This document shows positions 36,379 to 46,600 of a stretch of 64,000 nucleotides of DNA, in pieces. Within the stretch, counting starts at the first letter, position 1. Every line of letters begins with the position of its first letter. The notes beneath the pieces were generated by a model. That model saw only the letters and a list, made by a program, of their open reading frames with translations. It made no database searches and had not been told where the DNA came from. Source of the DNA: Fidelibacterota bacterium (GTDB lineage: Bacteria > Pseudomonadota > Alphaproteobacteria > Rhodospirillales > Rhodospirillaceae). Position numbers and translations under genes: made by a program. The stretch lies in contig CANJPQ010000016.1 in NCBI GenBank assembly GCA_947476275.1, forward strand, positions 50,452-114,451, given 5' to 3'.

Positions 36379-37179
36379 TCAGCTTTCGTCCAGGAACGGT
36401 CGGATCAGGGCGGCGACCGTCGCGGGCTGTAGTAGCAGCGCTTCGGGAAGCGTGTATTGGACATCCACCACACGCCCGTTACGCAAGAGCGGCGCGATGC
36501 GCGCCGTCAGAGCGTGCAGCCAGCCTTGCGGGTTCAACACAAGGATCGGCTTCGCCAGATGGGGCAGGACGTCTTCGTAGACGTAGCCGGCGTTGGCGCG
36601 GACGGTCCAGGTGCGGTGGTCGCGATCCAAGCCGAGCATGCTGTCGGCGAAGAGATCCGAGAGCCGCGTGAGGTCCGCACCCGGCGGCAGTTGGTCGCGC
36701 AGGCTTTGCCATTCGGCGAGAAGGTGGGCGCCGTCGCGCTCGATCCGCGTCGCCTTGTAGTTCTTCTGGCCGGCCTCGCGTTCGGCGGGCGTCCACACGG
36801 GCGCGTGGATCAGCACAAGGCGGCGGACCAGGTCGGGCGCTTGCTCGGCCAGCGCCACACTCATGCGCGCGCCGGTCTGCGCGCCGATGAGGTCGACCTG
36901 GGCGAGGCCGAAGTGCGCGGCAACGGCCCTGGCGGCGGAGGCATACTCTTGCAAGGTCGGCTGCGCCGACGGCGGGGCGGAGTTGCCGAAACCGGGCGTG
37001 TCGACGGCGACGGCAAGACGGTCGCGGCCGAGGTCCGCCAACAATGGCTCGAAGATGCGGCCCGACAGGGGGTTCGGATGCAGGCAAAGGACCGGCACCG
37101 CGGCGGCGTGCGCGGGGGTGACGTAGCGGAGGTGAAGTTGGCCAAACGGGCCATCGATATAGGTGCGCAGCAGGGTCAT
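36379..37179 (-). CDS. Alpha/beta-hydrolase fold protein without a recognisable catalytic triad
   Basis: 266 residues with the alpha/beta-hydrolase layout: LCLHPNPLSGRIFEPLLADL (oxyanion region), AVDTPGFGNSAPP, and a lid domain near 130-200. The nucleophile elbow, normally GxSxG, reads GAQTG (residues 99-103) with Gln at the nucleophile position. At the place of the acid residue the sequence is LVLNPQGWLHALT and near the C-terminus (LLLQPATVAALIRPFL) the expected catalytic His is absent. It could be a non-hydrolytic or atypical member. It faces the binding protein gene divergently and is separated from the dehalogenase pair by the palindromic element. Confidence 0.8.
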   Translation of the reverse strand: MTLLRTYIDGPFGQLHLRYVTPAHAAAVPVLCLHPNPLSGRIFEPLLADLGRDRLAVAVDTPGFGNSAPPSAQPTLQEYASAARAVAAHFGLAQVDLIGAQTGARMSVALAEQAPDLVRRLVLIHAPVWTPAEREAGQKNYKATRIERDGAHLLAEWQSLRDQLPPGADLTRLSDLFADSMLGLDRDHRTWTVRANAGYVYEDVLPHLAKPILVLNPQGWLHALTARIAPLLRNGRVVDVQYTLPEALLLQPATVAALIRPFLDES

Positions 37180-37283
37180 GGGCCTATCCGATCACACCGG
37201 CGTGCGCGGGGCTACGCCCCGGATCGCGATCAACATCCGATTCACCGCAGACGCGGCGCGGCGGTTCTGGTGAACTGGGGTCC

Positions 37284-38759
37284 ATGAAGATATTGGCCTT
37301 CCTTGTGTGCGCATTGATTGCCGGCACCGCGCGTGTCAGCGAGGCCTGGGCGGCGCCGGTGCGCATCGTCACGCCGGCCTTGCCGGACTCGCGCGGCAAT
37401 CCGCACACCTACATTGGGCTCCCGTTCGGCCTGATCAATCAAGCGGTGTTCGAGCCCTTAGTGCGCCTCGGACCGGGCGGGGTCGCCGAGCCGGCGCTCG
37501 CCGAGTCCTGGACACAAGAGACGCCGACGCGCTGGGTGTTCAAGCTGCGCAGCGGTGTCACCTTCACCAACGGCGAGCCGTGCGATGCGGCGGCGGTGGT
37601 GGCCGCCTTGACCTATGTGCTCGGCACGCCGCTCGCGTCCGACATGCTGGCGTCCGTGACCATGCGCGCCAAGATCGCGGCCGTCGCGGCGCGCGATCCG
37701 CTGACCGTGCAGATCGAGACCAAGATGATCGACCCGATACTGCCGGTGCATCTGTTCAACCTGCTCGTCCCCGCGCCGCAAGCCTGGGCAAAGGGTATCG
37801 ACGCGTTTGTCGCAAGCCCCGTCGGCACCGGGCCGTATCGTGTCACCAAATGGGCACCGGGGAGCGTGACGCTGGTCGCCAATGCCTCCGCGCGAAAGCC
37901 CGGCCAGGTGCCGGAGATCGAGGTGCGCGCGATGCCCGACCCGACCGCGCGCGCGCTGGCGGTGGCGTCGGGCAGCGCCGACATTGCTTTGGACGTGATG
38001 GCCGAGACTGCGACGGACGGCGGCTTTCGCCTGACGCCGCGCCTGTCCACGCAGATCACATATATGCAATTCGTGACAGTCGGGAACGCGCCGTTCAAGG
38101 ACGTTCGCGTGCGGCGCGCGTTGAACTACGCCGTCGACCGGCAGAAGCTGATTCATACGTTCCTGAATGACGCGGTGATGCCGGCAACGCAGTTCACCCA
38201 TCCGGATGCGTTTGGCTACAACGCGACCCTCGCGCCCTACCCTTACGATCCCGCGAAGGCGAAGGCGTTGCTGGCGGAGGCCGGGTATCCCAATGGCCTG
38301 ACGGTGCCAATCGCGTTCGTCACGGGTCAGGGGCCGGACGCAAGCATCTATCAGCTGGTCGCATCCGATCTTGCTGCGGTGGGCGTGAAGGTTGAATTCC
38401 GCGCCGTCACCATCGGCGTGTGGCTGGGACACTTGAACGGCGGCGACTGGCCCGGCGGAGGCTTCATCACCGGCATCCAGGGCTACGATCCGGTGGCCGC
38501 CTTCAATACAAGGTCATGCGAGTGGGCCAAGCCTCATCACTGCGACCGCGACGTGATGCCGCTGCTGAACGCTGCGCGCGCCGCGACCACGACCGAGGAA
38601 CTGCGCGGGCGGATCAACACGCTGATGGCGTATGAGCACGACAATCCGCCAGGGCTGATGCTGTGGCAGCGGACTTATTTCGACGGCTTGGGCCCGCGTG
38701 TGACGGCCTATAAAGTCGGCCGCGATCGGATCGACTTTTCCGAGCTACACGCGAAATAG
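37284..38759 (+). CDS. ABC transporter substrate-binding protein, oligopeptide/SBP_bac_5 type
   Basis: 491 residues. A signal peptide (LAFLVCALIAGTARVSEAWA) leads into a family 5 solute-binding domain: VFEPLVRLGPGG, LAESWTQETPTRWVFKLRSG, VTFTNGEPCDAAAVVAAL, VRRALNYAVDRQKL. Such proteins bind peptides, nickel, opines or other compounds in the periplasm for ABC import. No permease or ATPase genes are adjacent, so it is an orphan; another binding protein lies at the right edge of the window. Cargo cannot be read. Starts 27 bases after the end of a GC-rich leader with GGGG before the ATG. Confidence 0.85.
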   Translation: MKILAFLVCALIAGTARVSEAWAAPVRIVTPALPDSRGNPHTYIGLPFGLINQAVFEPLVRLGPGGVAEPALAESWTQETPTRWVFKLRSGVTFTNGEPCDAAAVVAALTYVLGTPLASDMLASVTMRAKIAAVAARDPLTVQIETKMIDPILPVHLFNLLVPAPQAWAKGIDAFVASPVGTGPYRVTKWAPGSVTLVANASARKPGQVPEIEVRAMPDPTARALAVASGSADIALDVMAETATDGGFRLTPRLSTQITYMQFVTVGNAPFKDVRVRRALNYAVDRQKLIHTFLNDAVMPATQFTHPDAFGYNATLAPYPYDPAKAKALLAEAGYPNGLTVPIAFVTGQGPDASIYQLVASDLAAVGVKVEFRAVTIGVWLGHLNGGDWPGGGFITGIQGYDPVAAFNTRSCEWAKPHHCDRDVMPLLNAARAATTTEELRGRINTLMAYEHDNPPGLMLWQRTYFDGLGPRVTAYKVGRDRIDFSELHAK

Positions 38760-39596
38760 CTACAGCCGCGCCGCGTGCCAGCGCAGGTGATCGTCCACGA
38801 AGGTCTGGACGAAGTAGTAGCCGTGGTCGTAGCCGGCATGGCGGCGGAGCGTGAGGGTGACGCCGGCCTTGGCGCAGGCGGCCTCGAATAACTCCGGCTT
38901 CAACTGCTTCTCCAGGAAATTGTCGGCGAGGCCCTGGTCGATCAGGATCTCCCGGCCGGCCCAGCGTGACGCGAGTTCCGTGGCGTCGTAGGCGCGCCAG
39001 GCGGCTTTATCGTCCCCGAGATAGCCAGTGAACGCCTTCTCGCCCCAGGGCACTTGCGTGGGTGCGACGATCGGCGCGAAGGCGGACACACTGCGATAGG
39101 TGTCGGGGTTCTTCAGCGCGAGGGTGAGCGCGCCATGGCCGCCCATGGAGTGGCCGAAAATGCCCTGGCGGGTCATGTCCGCCGGAAAGTGCGCCGCGAT
39201 GGTCTTGGGCAATTCCTGGGTAAGATAGGAATACATGCGGTAGTGCGTATCGTAGGGCGCGCGAGTGGCGTCGAGGTAGAACCCGGCGCCGAGGCCGAAA
39301 TCCCAGCCGCCGGCGGGATCGCCCGGTACGCCCTCGCCGCGCGGGCTGGTGTCCGGCGCGATCAGCATGAGACCCAGTTCAGCCGCTAAGCGCAGCGCGC
39401 CCGCTTTGACGACGAAGGTCTCTTCAGTGCAGGTGAGGCCCGCGAGATAGGTGAGCACCGGGACGTTGCCGTGGGCGGACTGCGGCGGGGTGAACACCGC
39501 GACCTTCATGGCGCAGCGTGTGCTCTCGGCCTGGTGGCGATAGAATCCCACAGTGCCGCCGAAGCAGGCGTGTTTCGAAATCGTCTCAAGGGACAT
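38760..39596 (-). CDS. fghA: S-formylglutathione hydrolase
   Basis: Esterase D family serine hydrolase that releases formate and glutathione in formaldehyde detoxification. Start chosen at ATG 39596 (MSLETISKHACFGGTVGFY), which has AGGAG five bases upstream and matches the family N-terminus. The nucleophile elbow is GHSMGGHGAL, and DHGYYFV holds the catalytic His. It abuts the binding-protein stop. A glutathione-dependent formaldehyde dehydrogenase is not adjacent. Formaldehyde could arise from the neighbouring dehalogenation or one-carbon metabolism; that is inference. Confidence 0.9.
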   Translation of the reverse strand: MSLETISKHACFGGTVGFYRHQAESTRCAMKVAVFTPPQSAHGNVPVLTYLAGLTCTEETFVVKAGALRLAAELGLMLIAPDTSPRGEGVPGDPAGGWDFGLGAGFYLDATRAPYDTHYRMYSYLTQELPKTIAAHFPADMTRQGIFGHSMGGHGALTLALKNPDTYRSVSAFAPIVAPTQVPWGEKAFTGYLGDDKAAWRAYDATELASRWAGREILIDQGLADNFLEKQLKPELFEAACAKAGVTLTLRRHAGYDHGYYFVQTFVDDHLRWHAARL

Positions 39597-39663
39597 GGGC
39601 GCTCCTGACAAGGGCGCGCATCATGGCGGGCTGCGGCAACCCTGTCAGCCCAGGACGGCAGGC

Positions 39664-40395
39664 TTAGTGAGCGGCGACAGCCGCGAGGGAATCGCCGCCC
39701 TTGGGACGGGCTTCGCGAATCCAGGCGCCGGAGAGCTGGAACTGGATCACTTCGGCGATGTTGGTGGCGTGGTCGCCGACGCGCTCAAGGTTCTTCGCCA
39801 TGAACAGGAAGTGGGTGGAGCATTCGACTTCGCCCGAATCCTGGCCGCCTTCGACCAGATGGTTCGACATGCGCACGATGACCGCCCGCTGCATGCGCGA
39901 GGCGAGATCGTCGATCTCCTGATCGCGCCGCCATACGGATTCGGCCTTCTTGGCGTCACGGGTGGTGAAGCTGTCCATGACTTCGCGCAGCAGGGCGATC
40001 GCATGCGTGGCGAGCGGCGGCAGTTCCGGCGGCGTCTGCACGGCAGGATGCTTGGCGAGGATGAGCGTTCGCTTGGCGATGTTCTTGGCGTAGTCGCCGA
40101 TACGTTCGAGGGAGCCGGCGATCTTCACGCTGCCGAACACATAGCGCAGGTCGTTGGCCATGGGCTGGCGGCGCACCAGGATGGAAAGAGCACTGGCTTC
40201 AATCTTGCGCTCGGCCTCGTCCAGGTCCGGATCCTTGGCGATGATCCGCTCGGCGGCGTCCGTATCGCGCTTCATGAGCGCGTCCAGAGAGGCGGACAGC
40301 TGGGATTCGGCCAGACCGCCCAACTCCAGGACCCGGCGCTCCAACTGGGAGAGATCGGAGTCGAATTGGGATACCGTGTGTTCGCCGCTATTCAT
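39664..40395 (-). CDS. phoU: Phosphate signalling protein PhoU
   Basis: Cytosolic helical protein that restrains the PhoR/PhoB response when phosphate is plentiful. About 243 residues from ATG 40395 (MNSGEHTVSQFDSDLSQLER) with the two repeated three-helix modules typical of PhoU; metal-binding-type Glu/Asp clusters (MKRDTDAAERIIAKDPDLDE and WRRDQEIDDLA) are seen. The pst genes and phoB are not in the window. The frame is open further upstream but that part is not family-like. Divergent from the nucleoside transporter gene. Confidence 0.88.
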   Translation of the reverse strand: MNSGEHTVSQFDSDLSQLERRVLELGGLAESQLSASLDALMKRDTDAAERIIAKDPDLDEAERKIEASALSILVRRQPMANDLRYVFGSVKIAGSLERIGDYAKNIAKRTLILAKHPAVQTPPELPPLATHAIALLREVMDSFTTRDAKKAESVWRRDQEIDDLASRMQRAVIVRMSNHLVEGGQDSGEVECSTHFLFMAKNLERVGDHATNIAEVIQFQLSGAWIREARPKGGDSLAAVAAH

Positions 40396-40592
40396 CTTTT
40401 CGCTATCCAGTACAGGCCGCCGCGATACGTTAGCACAGCCAGATGTACGCCGTCTCCGCCAGGGCTTTGTGACAGGCTGATTAATCTTTTGTGACGCCTT
40501 CCCGGCCGACTTTCTCCACAATGGGCAGCAGAATGCGATTGTGCGGGCCGGGGGCGTCCCGCACGGTGTCGGCGGGGTCCGAAGGGGGTTTG

Positions 40593-41864
40593 ATGTTGCC
40601 ATTGCAGAGTGCGGTCGGGATGGTCGCCATCCTCGGCCTGGCGTGGGCGATGAGTATCCGCAAGCGCGCGGTGAACTGGCGGGCGATCGGCCTGGGCCTG
40701 CTGCTGCAATTCATCCTGGCGGTCCTGCTGACCAAGGTGCCGGTGGTGAGTACCGCCTTCGGCAAGCTCAACGGTCTGGTGATCGCCCTCAACGACGCGA
40801 CGCGCGCAGGCACCTCGTTCGTGTTCGGCTACATCGGCGGCGGCGACGTGCCGTGGACGGGCGGCGGCGCGGGCGCGCCATTCGTGTTCGCCTTTCAGTC
40901 AATGCCGCTGATCATGATCATCAGCGCGCTATCGGCCTTGCTGTTCTATTGGAACGTCATCCCGCCAATCGTGCGCGGATTCGCCTGGGTGCTGCGGCGG
41001 ACCATCGGCGTCGACGGCCCCGCGGGCATGGCGACCACCATGAACATCTTCCTCGGCAACGTCGAAAGCTCACTGGTGATCCGGCCCTACCTGATCGCGG
41101 AATCGCGTGCCGGCCTGTTCGTCATCATGACCGCCGGCATGGGCATGGTGGCGGGCACGATGATGGTGATCTACGCCACCATCCTCGAGGGATTGATCGC
41201 CAATCCGCTTGGGCAGATCCTGACGGCGTCGATCCTCGCAGCCCCCGGAACGGTGGTGATCGCCTTCATCATGGTTCCTGAAGATCCGGAGAACCTGTCT
41301 GCCGCGCGGCGCAGCGAGGCCGAGGTGGTGCTGCCGCGCCATCAGGGCGACAACATCATGTCGGTGATTGCCCGCGGCACCATCGACGCGATCCCGTTGA
41401 TCCTCAATATCTGCGCCATGCTGATCGTGCTGATCGCGCTGGTGACGCTTGTGAACAACATCATCGGCCTGTTCCCGGATGTCGCCGGCGCGCCGCTGAC
41501 CTTGCAGCGCCTGTTCGGCTGGGTGATGGCGCCGCTGGCGTGGCTGCTGGGCATTCCCTGGGCGGAAGCGACCTCGGCCGGCCAGTTGCTGGGGACGAAA
41601 ATGGTGCTCAACGAATTGATCGCCTACACCGACCTCGCCCACCTGGGCCCGAACCAGCTTTCGGACCGGACCCGGCTGATCATGACCTATGCCCTGTGCG
41701 GGTTCGCCAACTTCGCCTCCATCGGCATCACCATCGGCGGCCTGGGGGCGATGGTGCCGGAGCGGCGCTCGGATATCGTTGCCCTGGCACCGAAATCCAT
41801 GATTTCGGGGACTTTGGCGACGTGTCTGTCCGGGGCCATGATCGGGCTACTAACGCCTGGCTGA
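40593..41864 (+). CDS. Concentrative nucleoside transporter, NupC family
   Basis: Inner-membrane nucleoside/cation symporter of about 423 residues. The start is ATG 40593 (MLPLQSAVGMVAILGLAWAM), with AAGGGGG four bases upstream. Many transmembrane stretches and the family segments GVDGPAGMATTMNIFLGNVE, SLVIRPYL, and GFANFASIGITIGGLGAM near the C-terminus are present. Takes up nucleosides driven by H+ or Na+. Located between phoU and the queE gene; no nucleoside-salvage genes next to it. Confidence 0.9.
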   Translation: MLPLQSAVGMVAILGLAWAMSIRKRAVNWRAIGLGLLLQFILAVLLTKVPVVSTAFGKLNGLVIALNDATRAGTSFVFGYIGGGDVPWTGGGAGAPFVFAFQSMPLIMIISALSALLFYWNVIPPIVRGFAWVLRRTIGVDGPAGMATTMNIFLGNVESSLVIRPYLIAESRAGLFVIMTAGMGMVAGTMMVIYATILEGLIANPLGQILTASILAAPGTVVIAFIMVPEDPENLSAARRSEAEVVLPRHQGDNIMSVIARGTIDAIPLILNICAMLIVLIALVTLVNNIIGLFPDVAGAPLTLQRLFGWVMAPLAWLLGIPWAEATSAGQLLGTKMVLNELIAYTDLAHLGPNQLSDRTRLIMTYALCGFANFASIGITIGGLGAMVPERRSDIVALAPKSMISGTLATCLSGAMIGLLTPG

Positions 41865-41918
41865 CTTTAGGGGCTAAGGCTGGATTTTGGCCCTCGGGCG
41901 GCGTATGTGACAGCCGCC

Positions 41919-42554
41919 ATGAGCTATGCCGTCAAAGAGATTTTCTACACCCTCCAAGGGGAAGGCGCGAACGCCGGCCGCCCGGCCGTGTTCTGTCGCT
42001 TTGCCGGCTGCAACCTATGGTCCGGCCGCGAGGAGGATCGCGCCACCGCGACGTGCCAATTCTGCGATACGGATTTCGTCGGCACGGACGGCGACGGCGG
42101 CGGCAAATTCGCGAGCGCCGACGATCTGGCGAACGCCATCTCCAAGGCCTGGACCGGTAACGGCGGCGCGCAACGTTTCGTGGTGTGCACCGGCGGGGAA
42201 CCGCTGTTGCAGATAGATGCGGCGCTGATCGCAGCACTCCATGCGCGCGATTTCAAGATTGCGGTGGAGACCAACGGCACCATCGCCGCACCCGAGGGCT
42301 TGGATTGGATTTGCGTGAGCCCGAAGGCGGACGCGGATCTGGTGCAGACCAGCGGCGACGAACTGAAGCTCGTCTACCCGCAGGAGCGCGGCGCACCGGA
42401 GCGGTTCGAGACGCTGGCGTTCACCCATCGCTTCCTGCAGCCGATGGACGGGCCGGCGCGCAATGCCAACAGCCGCGCGGCGATCGACTATTGCCTTGCC
42501 CACCCGGCGTGGCGCCTGAGCATGCAGACCCATAAGTATCTGGGCATCCCGTAA
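41919..42554 (+). CDS. queE: 7-carboxy-7-deazaguanine synthase QueE
   Basis: Radical SAM enzyme in preQ0 and queuosine synthesis. Contains IFYTLQGEGANAGRPAVFCR and the cluster-binding motif C-x14-C-x2-C (GCNLW...CQFCDTDF), which is the spacing of the known Burkholderia type. CTGGEPLLQ is the GGEP element. ATG 41919 is preferred; a GTG 12 bases earlier is possible. First of three consecutive que genes. Confidence 0.93.
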   Translation: MSYAVKEIFYTLQGEGANAGRPAVFCRFAGCNLWSGREEDRATATCQFCDTDFVGTDGDGGGKFASADDLANAISKAWTGNGGAQRFVVCTGGEPLLQIDAALIAALHARDFKIAVETNGTIAAPEGLDWICVSPKADADLVQTSGDELKLVYPQERGAPERFETLAFTHRFLQPMDGPARNANSRAAIDYCLAHPAWRLSMQTHKYLGIP

Positions 42555-42567
42555 TGGACTTTCTGCG

Positions 42568-42939
42568 ATGAATGGCCAGTTCGAGATCGTCAAAGAGTTC
42601 GGCTTCGAGGCCGCGCACACCTTCGCCCACAAGGCGCCGGGGCATGAGAACACGCGCATGCATGGACACTCTTTCAAAGTGGAAGTGGCCATGCGCGGCA
42701 CGCCCGATCCGGTGAGCGGCTGTGTGGTCGACTTCGAGGATGTGGGCCGGGCAATCGGCGCCGTGCGCGAGAAGCTCGACCATCATTTGCTCAATGACAT
42801 TCCCGGCCTCGGCACGCCGTCGCTAGAGAACCTGGCGCGCTGGATCGCGGGCCAGCTCATGCCGAGCCTGCCGCAGGTCGCGAGTGTGACCGTGCGCCGC
42901 CCGACGCTGGGCGAATCCTGCCGCTACGACGTCGCCTGA
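42568..42939 (+). CDS. queD: 6-carboxytetrahydropterin synthase QueD-like, without the usual Cys
   Basis: PTPS fold protein of 123 residues. The zinc His ligands are visible: His17, His32 and His34 (GFEAAHTFAH and MHGHSF), with DHHLLND and the Glu of LGESCRY. In the E. coli enzyme a catalytic Cys lies four residues before the first His of HGH (GHKC-x3-HGH). Here this spot is Asn28 (GHENTRMHGH), so the canonical catalytic Cys is missing. Gene context (queE before, queC after) still argues for the preQ0 pathway. Whether another residue substitutes is unknown. Starts 14 bases after queE and overlaps queC by one base. Confidence 0.85.
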   Translation: MNGQFEIVKEFGFEAAHTFAHKAPGHENTRMHGHSFKVEVAMRGTPDPVSGCVVDFEDVGRAIGAVREKLDHHLLNDIPGLGTPSLENLARWIAGQLMPSLPQVASVTVRRPTLGESCRYDVA

Positions 42940-43601
42940 TGTCCCGCGCCCTGATCCTTCATTCGGGCGGATTGGATTCCACCGTCTGCCTGCTGCTGGC
43001 CCGGAAGCACGGACGCGAGGTGATCAGCGTCGGCTTGAACTACGGCCAGCTGCAGCAGGTCGAACTCGACTATGCGAGTGCGCAATGCGCGCGCTTCGGC
43101 ATCGAGCGCCGCGTGCTGGAAGTAAAGTGGAACCGCCCGCCGATTGAGATCCCGAAAGACCGTTCGGTCGAGGAGATGCGCAGCGGCATTGCGCCGACGT
43201 TCCTGCCGGGGCGCAATGCGGTGTTCCTGGCGCTGGCCTGCGCCGAAGCCGCGGGCGCGCATGCGCAAGAGGTGTGGCTGGGCGTGAATGCGGTGGACTA
43301 CTCCGGCTACCCAGACTGTAGAGAAACGTTCCTGTCGGCCTTCCGCGCGATGTGGGAACAGGCGGTGCCGAACGGGCCGAAGATCGTCGCACCACTTGTG
43401 ACGATGACGAAGCCGGAGATCGCGGCCCTGGCTGCCGAGCTTGGCCTCAAGCACGGCGAGACCTGGAGCTGCTATTCACCGGACCTAAGCGGCCCAACGC
43501 CGCAACCCTGCGGGCACTGCGACGCATGCCTGCTGCACAATCACGCGTGGGTGGATGCGCCGAACGCGGGGAAACCGCAGCCGGCTATTCCGCCGCTTTA
43601 G
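42939..43601 (+). CDS. queC: 7-cyano-7-deazaguanine synthase QueC
   Basis: ATP-dependent enzyme converting 7-carboxy-7-deazaguanine to preQ0. PP-loop: HSGGLDSTVCLLLA. The zinc-binding Cys set is at the C-terminus: CYSPDL followed by CGHCDACLLH. Length 220 is normal. Overlaps queD by one base (TGATG). Its stop lies 17 bases inside the end of the convergent RND gene. Together with gluQ at the right end it supports a queuosine modification pathway in this organism. Confidence 0.94.
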   Translation: MSRALILHSGGLDSTVCLLLARKHGREVISVGLNYGQLQQVELDYASAQCARFGIERRVLEVKWNRPPIEIPKDRSVEEMRSGIAPTFLPGRNAVFLALACAEAAGAHAQEVWLGVNAVDYSGYPDCRETFLSAFRAMWEQAVPNGPKIVAPLVTMTKPEIAALAAELGLKHGETWSCYSPDLSGPTPQPCGHCDACLLHNHAWVDAPNAGKPQPAIPPL

Positions 43602-46600
43602 CCATCACCGCCAACGTCGGCGTCGCGGATCCCGCGAGGAAGCGCGCGTAGAGTGCCGGCAAGACGATCAGCGTCAGCACGGTTGCGACCGCCAAGCCGC
43701 CCATGATGGCGACGGCCATGGGGCCCCAGAAATCCGTGCGGGCGAGCGGGATCATGGCGAGGATCGCTGCAGCGGCCGTGAGCACCACGGGGCGGGCGCG
43801 GTGGATGGTCGCGTTCACGATCGCCCGCAACGGCGGTTCGCCGGCGGCGACGCCCTGGTCGATCTGGTCCACCAGGATGACGGAGTTGCGCATGATCATG
43901 CCGGCGAGCGCGATCACACCGAGCAGCGCCACAAAGCCGAAGGGCTGACGGAACAGCAAGAGCGAGATCGTCACGCCGATCAGACCGAGCGGCGCGGTGG
44001 CCAGGACGAGCGCGAGGCGGCTGAAGCTTTGCAGTTGCACCATCAGGATCGCGAGCATGGCGAGGACCATCACCGGCACCACGGCGCCAATGGCGACGTT
44101 GCTTTTGGCACTTTCCTCGATGGCGCCGGCCATCTCGACGCGGTATCCGTCCGGCAGCTTGCTGCGGATCTCGCCGAGCGCCTTGTCGATCTGCTGGGAG
44201 ACTACGGGCGGCTGCGTGGCATCCCCCACTTCGGCGCGCACGACCATCATAGTGTCGCGATTGCGGCGCCAGAGCACGGGTTCCTCGAAGGTCGGCTTGA
44301 GGTTGGCGACCTGGTCGAGGCTGAGGGTTTTCTTCACGCCGGTGACAGGATCGCTGACGAAGATGCTGGCGCTGCCGATATCGTCAATGGCGCGGCGTTC
44401 CTCAGGGATGGCGCGGGCGACAACGGGGATCAGATCGTTGCGCTCGCGCACCTCGCCGATAGTCACGCCGTTCAGGAAGGTGTCCATGGTCTTGGCCACG
44501 TCGGAGGGCGCCAGCCCGAGGGCGCGGGCGCGGGCACGGTCGATGTCCATCTCCACGCTCTTGGACATCTCATGCCAGTCGAAGTTGACGTCGCGTGTAT
44601 GGGGATTGGCGCGCACCACTTCGCGCACCTGTTCGGCGATCTGGCGGATCTGCTGCGGGTCCTTGCCGAGGACGCGGAATTGCACCGGGAAGCCGACCGG
44701 CGGGCCGTTCTCAAGGCGAGAAATGCGCGCGCTGAGTTCGGTGAAGTCCGTATCCATGAGTGCGCGGAAGCGCGTCAACACTCGCTCGCGCGCCACGTTG
44801 TCCTTGGTCGTGACGACGGCCTGCGCGAAGCCTGCGTTCTTCAATTCGACGTTCAGCGGCAAATAGAAACGCGGCGAGCCGGCGCCGGTGTAGACGACGT
44901 AAGAGGCAACATCGGGGTCCTTGGCGAGATGAGTCTCCAACCGCTTTGCCGCCGCATCCGCCGCGGCGAATGAGCTGCCCCCGGCGAGGCGCAGGTCCAT
45001 GACCAATTCAGGACGTGACGCCGAGGGGAAGAATTGCTGCGGAACCAAGGCAAAGCCCGCCAGCGCCAGCGCAAAGGCGCCGACGGTCGCCCAGATGACG
45101 CGCCGCGGGTGGGCGACGCAGATATCGAGCACCCGCCGCAGGCTGCGGTACAGGCGCGTGTCGCAGAGGTCGCGCTTCGGGCCGGTGTGGGTATTTGCGG
45201 GCAGCAATTTGTAGCCGAGATACGGCGTGAAGATCACGGCCGTCACCCACGAGACCAGCAACGCGATGGTCACCACGGAGAAGATTGCGCCGGTGTATTC
45301 GCCGGCGGTGGACTTGGCGAAACCGACCGGGATGAATCCGGCCGCGGTGACCAGTGTGCCGGTGAGCATCGGGAACGCAGCGGCGCGATAGGCAAAGGAG
45401 GCCGCTTCGAGACGGCCAAGGCCCTCCTCCAGCTTCACCTGCATCATCTCAACCGCGATGATGGCGTCGTCCACCAGCAGACCGAGCGCAATGATGAGCG
45501 CACCGAGCGAGATGCGGTGCAGATTGATGCCGAAGATTTCCATGAAGACGAAGGTGATCGCCAGCACCAGCGGCACGGACAGCGCAACGACGATACCGGT
45601 GCGCAAGCCGAGCGAGATGAAGCTGACCGCCAGCACGATGGCGAGCGCCTCGCCAAGGGAATGGACGAACTCCTCCATGGACTTCTCGACCACGGCCGGT
45701 TGATCGGCCACCTGGATCACGTCGATGCCTGCGGGCAGGTCACGCTTGATGCGCTCCAGTTCCGCTTTCAGGCCCTCGCCTAGGGTCTGGACGTTGCCGC
45801 CGTCGGCCATCGAGATGGTGAGCCCAATCGCCGGCTTGCCGCCGACGCGCATGCTGAAGGTGCGCGGATCTTCATAGCCGCGCTGGACCTTACCAAGGTC
45901 ACCGACCCGCAGCGTGCGGCCGTTGGCGACGATCGGCAGGTCCGCCATGGCTTCGACGGTGTCGGCGCGATCCTTCAAACGCAGCGCCACACGGTCGCTG
46001 GGGGTCTCGAAGATGCCGCTGGCGGTGACGGCGATCTGCTTCTGCACCGCGTCGATCAATTGCGCAGTGGTGACGCCGAGCGTCGCCAAGCGTTCCTGCG
46101 AGATTTCGATGAACAGCCGCTCCGGCCGGTCGCCGATCATCTCGGCCTTGGCGACGTCCTTCACGCGCAGGATGCGCTGGCGGACATCGTCGACAATGCG
46201 GCGCACCTCCGTGTCGCTAAAGCCGTCGGCGGTAAAGGCGTAGATGGTGCCGTAGGTATCGCCAAATTCATCGTTGAAGCGCGGGCCAAGCACGCCTTGG
46301 GGCAACACGCCGCGATGATCGGTGATGCGCTTGCGGATCTGATACCAGGCTTCCGGCACGTCTTTCTTGGGCGTGTCGTCGCGCAGGTTGATCATCAACA
46401 CCGCTTCGCCGGGGCGCGAGTAGCTGGTGACCTTGTCGAAGTGCGGCACTTGCTGGATGATTTTCTCCAGCGGATCGGTCACGAGCAGTTCGGTCTCCCG
46501 CGCCGTCGCGCCGGGCCAAGACGCGCTGACCACCATCACCTTGAAGGTGAAATCCGGATCTTCGGCGCGGCCGAGATGGCTGAAGGCATTGAGACCCGCG

